NCBI GenBank assembly: GCA_964625225.1
Contig: CAZVAR010000138.1
Location: forward strand, 1-9,833
Length of the DNA stretch: 9,833 bases
Reading direction: 5' to 3'
DNA from: CAZVAR01 sp964625225
GTDB taxonomy: Bacteria > Pseudomonadota > Alphaproteobacteria > JAJUGE01
Below the pieces are notes generated by a model, which searched no databases, was not told the origin of the DNA, and saw only the letters and a program-made list of their open reading frames with translations. A program made the translations under genes and the position numbers. Positions 5,880 to 9,833 of this stretch are shown here, in pieces. Every line of letters begins with the position of its first letter. Positions within the stretch are counted from its first letter, which is position 1.

Positions 5880-6257
5880 TCAGCGGCCGTCCTCGTCCGG
5901 CTCGTCGTCGTCGAGGTTCTCGATGACCTCGGCCATGTCCTCGTCGTCCTCGCCGAGCTCGGAGGCGTCCTCGAAGTCGGTATCGTCCTCCTCGACGACC
6001 TCGTCGGCATCGACGTCGAGATCCTCGGCGTCGTCGATCACCACATCGACCTCATCGGGCTTGGGCGGTCGTATCGCCGCGGCCTCCGCCGCCGGGCGGG
6101 CGCGACGCATGCGGTTGAACATCTCGGCGGTGTGCTCGTGCCCGCATTTCGGACAGACGATCGGGTCGCGGCCCAGATCGTAGAATCGCGCGCCGCAATG
6201 CTGGCACGTCCGCTTGGTGCCCAGTTCGGGCCTAAGAAAGGCCGCCTCTCCGGTCAT
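5880..6257 (-). CDS. TIGR02300 family (FYDLN acid) zinc-ribbon protein
   Basis: A 125-residue cytosolic protein of unknown function. The core PELGTKRTCQHCGARFYDL (10-28) followed by GRDPIVCPKCGHEH (29-42) matches the TIGR02300/FYDLN_acid family. C18/C21 and C35/C38 form a likely zinc ribbon. As I recall, many family members lack some or all of these cysteines, so this copy is a metal-binding version. Residues 68-124 are a long Asp/Glu tail, which gives the family its 'acid' name. The ATG at 6257 fits the family N-terminus, with GGGAG on the minus strand about 11 nt upstream. Open frame continues further upstream but has no homology. It sits beside tRNA-Ala on the same strand and is divergent from aroA, an arrangement familiar from other alphaproteobacteria. 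A role in transcription or RNA handling is only a guess. Confidence 0.87.
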   Translation of the reverse strand: MTGEAAFLRPELGTKRTCQHCGARFYDLGRDPIVCPKCGHEHTAEMFNRMRRARPAAEAAAIRPPKPDEVDVVIDDAEDLDVDADEVVEEDDTDFEDASELGEDDEDMAEVIENLDDDEPDEDGR

Positions 6258-6352
6258 TCTTCGAAGTTCTCCCTGGGAAGGCGCCCGTCGGCGCTGGTGG
6301 CGCGGGCTCCGTCGACCCGACTGAATCCCCGCCGCGGCGCGACGGTGCCGCT

Positions 6353-6380
6353 CAAATAAAATCCTCGCTGTCGGTTGCAA
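6353..6380 (-). promoter_or_regulatory. Candidate promoter of the TIGR02300 gene
   Basis: On the minus strand TTGCAA (6380-6375) and TATTTG (6358-6353) are 16 nt apart, inside the only AT-rich patch of the 325-bp gap between this gene and aroA. The predicted leader is about 90 nt. Apart from this and the proposed aroA promoter, 6258-6582 shows no RNA gene or coding frame. Confidence 0.4.
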
Positions 6381-6513
6381 TAAGAATAAGTTCCGAATCG
6401 CGCGGTCCGGGCGAAAGATCGCAACGGGTGGTGCCGCGACGGCCGCATGCGGGGTCGTGCCGGCCCGGTCGCCCGAGCGGGTGGCCGCCTGCCGGCCTTG
6501 CTCCGCCATCCTG

Positions 6514-6541
6514 TTGTGCCGTGGGGCGGATGTGGTAGACA
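6514..6541 (+). promoter_or_regulatory. Candidate promoter of the aroA-cmk operon
   Basis: TTGTGC (6514-6519) and TAGACA (6536-6541) are 16 nt apart, as in alphaproteobacterial housekeeping promoters. Transcription would start near 6548, giving a leader of about 35 nt before the GTG at 6583. This also supports the GTG over the upstream open frame. Confidence 0.42.
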
Positions 6542-6582
6542 GGCCCCCGTTCTCGACCGTCGCATGGCTTTCGGAGGCAGGG

Positions 6583-7935
6583 GTGAACCGGCCGGACCCG
6601 TGTTCGTCGTCATCGGGGCCCTTGCGGTCGCGCCCGGCCGCCGGCCCGCTCACCGGCGAGGCGCGCCCTCCCGGCGACAAATCGATTTCCCATCGCGCCG
6701 TCATCCTCGGCGGCCTCGCCGTCGGCGAGACGCGGATCACGGGGCTGCTCGAGGGCGAGGACGTTCTGCGGACCGCCGACGCCCTGCGCGCGCTCGGCGC
6801 CGAGGTCGTCCGCGAGGGCGATGGCGCCTGGCGCATCCACGGCTGCGGCATCGGCGGGCTGGGGGAGCCGGACGACGTGCTCGACATGGGCAATTCGGGG
6901 ACGGCCGCGCGGCTGCTGGCCGGCGTCCTCGCCAGCCACCCCGTCACCGCCTTCATGACCGGCGACGCCTCGCTGCGGTCCCGGCCGATGCAGCGCGTCA
7001 CGGTCCCGCTGTCGCAGATTGGTGCCCGCTTCGTCACCCGCGCCGGCGGGCGGCTGCCGATGGCCGTCATCGGCACCGACGCGCCGGTGCCGATCGAGTA
7101 CGAGCTCCCGGTCGCATCGGCCCAGGTGAAGTCGGCGATCCTGCTGGCCGGCCTCAACACGCCCGGCCGGACGACGGTGATCGAGCCGCAGCCGACCCGC
7201 GATCACAGCGAGCGCATGCTGCGCCATTTCGGCGCCAGCGTCACCGTCGAGCCGGAGGGTGCCGGCCGGCGGATCGCGATCGAGGGACAACCCGAGCTCG
7301 CCGGCTGCGACATCGCGGTGCCCCGGGACCCGTCCTCGGCCGCCTTCCCGCTGGTCGCGGCGTTGCTGGTGCCGGGCTCCGAGGTGCGGCTGCCGGGGGT
7401 CGGTCTGAATCCCGGCCGCATCGGACTGATCGAGACGCTGCGCGAGATGGGCGCCGACATCGCGGTCGAGAACCCGCGCGAGGAATCCGGCGAGCCGGTC
7501 GGCGATCTGGTCGTGCGCGGCGGTCCGCTGCGCGCGGTCGAGGTCCCGGCCGAGCGCGCGCCCAGCATGATCGACGAGTATCCCGTGCTGGCGGTGGCCG
7601 CCGCCTTCGCCGAGGGGCGCACGGTGATGCACGGCCTCGCCGAGCTCCGGGTCAAGGAAAGCGACCGGCTCGCGGCGATGGCGGACGGACTCGCCGCCTG
7701 CGGGGTCGCGGTGGAGGCCGGTCCGGACAGCCTCGCCGTTCGCGGCGGCCGTCGTCCGCGCGGCGGGGCGGTCATCCGCACCGGTCTCGACCACCGGATC
7801 GCCATGGCCTTTCTCGTGCTCGGCGCCGCCGCGGAGGAGCCGGTCACCGTCGACGACGCCGCGCCGATCGCCACCAGCTTCCCGGGATTCGCGTCGCTGA
7901 TGAACGGGCTCGGCGCCGCCATCGAGCCGGCCTGA
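6583..7935 (+). CDS. aroA: 3-phosphoshikimate 1-carboxyvinyltransferase (EPSP synthase), class II
   Basis: A 450-residue enzyme of the shikimate pathway. It joins phosphoenolpyruvate to shikimate-3-phosphate to give EPSP on the way to chorismate, in the cytosol. Motifs are PGDKSISHR (30-38), GLLEGEDV (54-61), GNSGTAARL (103-111), ASAQVKSAILLAGLNTPG (178-195), RDPSSAAFPLVAALLVPGS (248-266), the catalytic-Asp/Glu segment PSMIDEYP (327-334), LRVKESDR (355-362) and DHRIAM (403-408). These resemble the Agrobacterium CP4-type class II enzyme (455 residues) rather than E. coli. Gly106 occupies the position where CP4 has its glyphosate-insensitivity Ala. I chose GTG 6583 for GGAGG (6573-6577) at 5 nt and for matching family length. 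The frame opens at 6457, but that extension would add 42 non-homologous residues. It is the first gene of aroA-cmk(-rpsA). Confidence 0.95.
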   Translation: MNRPDPCSSSSGPLRSRPAAGPLTGEARPPGDKSISHRAVILGGLAVGETRITGLLEGEDVLRTADALRALGAEVVREGDGAWRIHGCGIGGLGEPDDVLDMGNSGTAARLLAGVLASHPVTAFMTGDASLRSRPMQRVTVPLSQIGARFVTRAGGRLPMAVIGTDAPVPIEYELPVASAQVKSAILLAGLNTPGRTTVIEPQPTRDHSERMLRHFGASVTVEPEGAGRRIAIEGQPELAGCDIAVPRDPSSAAFPLVAALLVPGSEVRLPGVGLNPGRIGLIETLREMGADIAVENPREESGEPVGDLVVRGGPLRAVEVPAERAPSMIDEYPVLAVAAAFAEGRTVMHGLAELRVKESDRLAAMADGLAACGVAVEAGPDSLAVRGGRRPRGGAVIRTGLDHRIAMAFLVLGAAAEEPVTVDDAAPIATSFPGFASLMNGLGAAIEPA

Positions 7936-7940
7936 GACGC

Positions 7941-8615
7941 ATGGGGCGGCCGCTGGTCATCGCCGTCGACGGCCCGGCCGCGGCCGGCAAGGGCACCTTG
8001 GCCCGCCGTCTGGCGGCGGAGCTCGGCCTCGCCTATCTCGACACCGGCCGGATCTATCGTGCCGTCGCGCGGCGCCTGCTGGACCGCGGCGAGGATCCCG
8101 GCGACCCGGAGCGTGCCGAGGCCGCGGCCCGCGCCGTGACGCTTGCGGACCTGGACCGACCCGACCTGCGGGAGGAGGCCGTCGGCGAGGCCGCCTCGAA
8201 GGTAGCGGCCATCCCCGGGGTGCGCGCGGCGCTGCTGGAGATGCAGCGGCGGGTCGGGCGCGAGCCGCCGCCGGGCGTGCGCGGCGTGATCCTCGACGGC
8301 CGCGACGTCGGTACCGTCGTCTTTCCCGACGCCGCCGTGAAGCTGTTCGTGACCGCCGCGGTGGAGGAACGCGCCCGCCGCCGCCATAAGGAGTTGCTTG
8401 ACCGGGGCATCGCGAGTATATATTCGCGCGTTTTGGCTGACGTGATCGCGCGCGACGAACGGGACAGCCGGCGGGCCATCGCCCCGCTCCGGCCGGCGCC
8501 CGATGCTTTCGTCTTGGATACGACGCACCTGGATGCCGACGCCGCCTTCGCCGCGGCGCTGTCGCACATCCGGAGGGTCATCGGCGCCGCGGCGGAGCGC
8601 GACGGGCCGCCCTGA
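7941..8615 (+). CDS. cmk: Cytidylate kinase
   Basis: A 224-residue (d)CMP kinase that phosphorylates CMP and dCMP from ATP to supply CDP/dCDP for nucleic acid and lipid synthesis. Visible features are the P-loop GPAAAGKGT (11-19), LDTGRIYRA (33-41) at the start of the CMP-binding region, DGRDVGTVVFPDA (119-131), the LID-side basic stretch ERARRRHKELLDRG (143-156), and RDERDSRR...PL (171-183). LDTGR has an Arg where family members usually carry a small or hydrophobic residue; whether this matters is unknown. The ATG is 5 nt after the aroA stop with only a weak Shine-Dalgarno, so translational coupling is likely. The frame also runs open back through aroA, a composition artefact. An AT-rich, promoter-like patch lies in codons 153-166. 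Confidence 0.95.
   Translation: MGRPLVIAVDGPAAAGKGTLARRLAAELGLAYLDTGRIYRAVARRLLDRGEDPGDPERAEAAARAVTLADLDRPDLREEAVGEAASKVAAIPGVRAALLEMQRRVGREPPPGVRGVILDGRDVGTVVFPDAAVKLFVTAAVEERARRRHKELLDRGIASIYSRVLADVIARDERDSRRAIAPLRPAPDAFVLDTTHLDADAAFAAALSHIRRVIGAAAERDGPP
8398..8428 (+). promoter_or_regulatory. Internal promoter-like palindrome within cmk, candidate rpsA promoter
   Basis: TTGACC (8398-8403) is followed 15 nt later by TATATT (8419-8424), or 17 nt later by TATTCG. The -10 lies in a near-perfect 18-bp palindrome (8411-8428) centred on TATATA, with one mismatched pair. The codons here include AGT, ATA, TAT, GTT and TTG, which are rare in the surrounding genes. This suggests that the DNA sequence itself is selected. 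In E. coli some rpsA promoters likewise lie inside the preceding cmk gene. Confidence 0.5.
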
Positions 8616-8625
8616 CGGCGGCCCG
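8603..8625 (+). terminator. Stem-loop across the cmk stop codon (attenuator or processing site)
   Basis: CGGGCCGCC (8603-8611) and GGCGGCCCG (8617-8625) are perfect 9-bp arms. The 5-nt loop contains the cmk TGA. No T-tract follows, so full intrinsic termination is unlikely. Partial termination or protection of the mRNA end between cmk and rpsA is possible. Confidence 0.35.
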
Positions 8626-8651
8626 GTGCACGCCCCGGGACTCGCAACCGA

Positions 8652-8679
8652 TTGCCGACGCACTAGATTCAGCTATTTC
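8652..8679 (+). promoter_or_regulatory. Weak candidate rpsA-proximal promoter
   Basis: TTGCCG (8652-8657) and TATTTC (8674-8679) are 16 nt apart in the 120-bp gap before rpsA, giving a leader of about 50 nt. The -10 is a poor match. It is listed because rpsA genes commonly have a proximal promoter after cmk. Confidence 0.3.
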
Positions 8680-8735
8680 CGCGCATCCGGGTACGCGTCG
8701 CGCGCCGACGAGCTTTGGGAGTTACCGAACCGAAC

Positions 8736-9833
8736 ATGGCCACCACCGCAGCAGCCGTCCAGGAGGCCCCGCCCCGCACGGGTGAGGACTTCGCCGCCCT
8801 TCTCGAGGAATCCCTGAAGGACACCGAGGGGTTCGAGGGCACCGTCGTCAAGGGACGGGTCATCTCGATCGAGAACGACATGGTTCTGATCGATGTCGGC
8901 CTGAAGTCCGAGGGTCGCGTGCCGCTGAAGGAGTTCGGTGTGCCGGGCCAGGCGCCGGATCTCAAGGTGGGCGATACGGTCGACGTCTATGTCGAACGCC
9001 TGGAGGATAAGAACGGCGAGGCGATGCTCAGCCGTGACAAGGCGCGGCGCGAGGAGGCGTGGACCCAGCTCGAGAAGGCGTTCAACAACGGCGAGAAGGT
9101 GCAGGGCATCATTTTCGGCCGGGTCAAGGGCGGCTTCACGGTGGACCTCAACGGCGCGGTCGCCTTCCTGCCGGGCAGCCAGGTCGACATCCGTCCGGTG
9201 CGCGACATCGGCCCGCTGATGGGCACGCCCCAGCCCTTCCTCATCCTCAAGATGGACCGCAGCCGCGGCAACATCGTGGTGTCGCGCCGCTCGGTGCTGG
9301 AGGAATCCCGCGCCGAGGCCCGCAACGAGCTGGTCGCGACGCTGAAGGAGGGCCAGGTTCTTCAGGGCGTGGTCAAGAACATCACCGACTACGGCGCCTT
9401 CATCGATCTGGGCGGTGTGGACGGCCTGCTGCACGTGACCGATATCGCCTGGCGCCGGGTCAATCACCCGAGCGAGGTGCTGCAGATCGGCCAGACCGTC
9501 GAAGTGCAGGTCATCCGCTTCAATCCGGAGACGGGCCGCATCAGCCTCGGCATGAAGCAGCTTCAGGCCGATCCGTGGGAGGGGGTGCAGTACAAGTACC
9601 CGGTCGGCGCCCGCTTCAAGGGCCGCGTCACCAACATCACCGACTACGGCGCCTTCGTCGAGCTGGAGCCGGGCGTCGAGGGTCTGGTCCACGTCTCCGA
9701 GATGTCGTGGACCAAGAAGAACGTCCATCCCGGCAAGATCGTCTCCACCTCCCAGGAGGTCGAGGTGATGGTGCTGGACGTCGATCCGGTGAAGCGCCGC
9801 ATCTCCCTGGGCCTGAAGCAGTGCCTGGACAAT
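8736..9833 (+). CDS. rpsA: 30S ribosomal protein S1 (partial, C-terminus off right edge)
   Basis: The first 366 residues of ribosomal protein S1, which is normally about 560-570 residues. S1 binds mRNA on the 30S platform and lets ribosomes load on structured or weak-Shine-Dalgarno messages. Four S1/OB domains are visible: about 34-101 (ribosome-docking type), 120-185 (KGGFTVDLNGAVAFLPGS), 206-274 (KNITDYGAFIDLGGVDGLLH) and 293-362 (TNITDYGAFVELEPGVEGLV). The remaining one or two domains are beyond the window. The ATG at 8736 starts MATTAAAVQEA and then the conserved DFAALLEESL. Only GGGAG (8717-8721), 14 nt upstream, resembles a Shine-Dalgarno, and that spacing is long. Weak rpsA initiation signals and autogenous control are known in gammaproteobacteria; the same here is an inference. 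It lies 120 bp after cmk. Confidence 0.97.
   Translation, partial: MATTAAAVQEAPPRTGEDFAALLEESLKDTEGFEGTVVKGRVISIENDMVLIDVGLKSEGRVPLKEFGVPGQAPDLKVGDTVDVYVERLEDKNGEAMLSRDKARREEAWTQLEKAFNNGEKVQGIIFGRVKGGFTVDLNGAVAFLPGSQVDIRPVRDIGPLMGTPQPFLILKMDRSRGNIVVSRRSVLEESRAEARNELVATLKEGQVLQGVVKNITDYGAFIDLGGVDGLLHVTDIAWRRVNHPSEVLQIGQTVEVQVIRFNPETGRISLGMKQLQADPWEGVQYKYPVGARFKGRVTNITDYGAFVELEPGVEGLVHVSEMSWTKKNVHPGKIVSTSQEVEVMVLDVDPVKRRISLGLKQCLDN

Noticed and set aside
5857..5888. A terminator for the TIGR02300 gene: GGCCGC arms (5868-5873/5883-5888) then TTTT on the minus strand.
   Set aside because: It has only a 6-bp stem, a 9-nt loop and 7 nt between stem and T-run, too poor to call.
6447..7940. The cmk frame is open for about 500 codons upstream through aroA.
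   Set aside because: The translation is Arg/Ala/Gly-rich shadow sequence. aroA is clearly coding in another frame, and cmk homology starts at the ATG at 7941.

Overview
The window looks like ordinary chromosomal DNA from a very GC-rich alphaproteobacterium, probably a Rhodospirillales-type lineage. By eye GC is around 70 percent and third codon positions are almost all G or C. The evidence for the lineage is the run aroA (class II) - cmk - rpsA with a TIGR02300 'FYDLN acid' gene and a tRNA-Ala divergent from it. FYDLN proteins are, to my knowledge, essentially alphaproteobacterial. I see no insertion sequence, prophage, integrase, CRISPR array or other sign of a mobile element.

Left part (1-2610). 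The 5' two-fifths or so of a metY-type O-acetylhomoserine sulfhydrylase gene runs off the left edge on the minus strand. Divergent from it is a gene for a kinase-fold protein of unknown substrate, which ends in a good intrinsic terminator. Next comes a complete oxaloacetate decarboxylase of the PEP mutase/isocitrate lyase superfamily (288 residues), convergent with the following gene.

Middle (2608-5517). A MATE multidrug/Na+ antiporter-type exporter (minus) and an XRE/MmyB-type regulator (plus) are divergent across 131 bp. That gap holds a compact set of direct and inverted repeats, which suggests a local regulator-transporter pair. A poorly supported hypothetical frame follows the regulator.

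Right part (5518-9833). tRNA-Ala(GGC) lies on the minus strand with its own promoter, a leader hairpin and a 15-bp perfect stem-loop just past its 3' end. Upstream of it on the same strand is the TIGR02300 zinc-ribbon protein with an acidic tail. A 325-bp divergent intergenic region then leads into aroA (shikimate pathway), cmk (CMP/dCMP kinase, 5 nt after aroA) and the first 366 codons of rpsA (ribosomal protein S1), which runs off the right edge. The genes link aromatic amino acid supply, pyrimidine nucleotide supply and translation.

Nothing here amounts to a new biological system. The most interesting signals are regulatory. One is an AT-rich promoter-like palindrome buried in the cmk coding sequence, likely serving rpsA. 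Another is the repeat cluster between the exporter and the XRE regulator. A kinase-like protein with an altered catalytic-loop motif is also worth a look.
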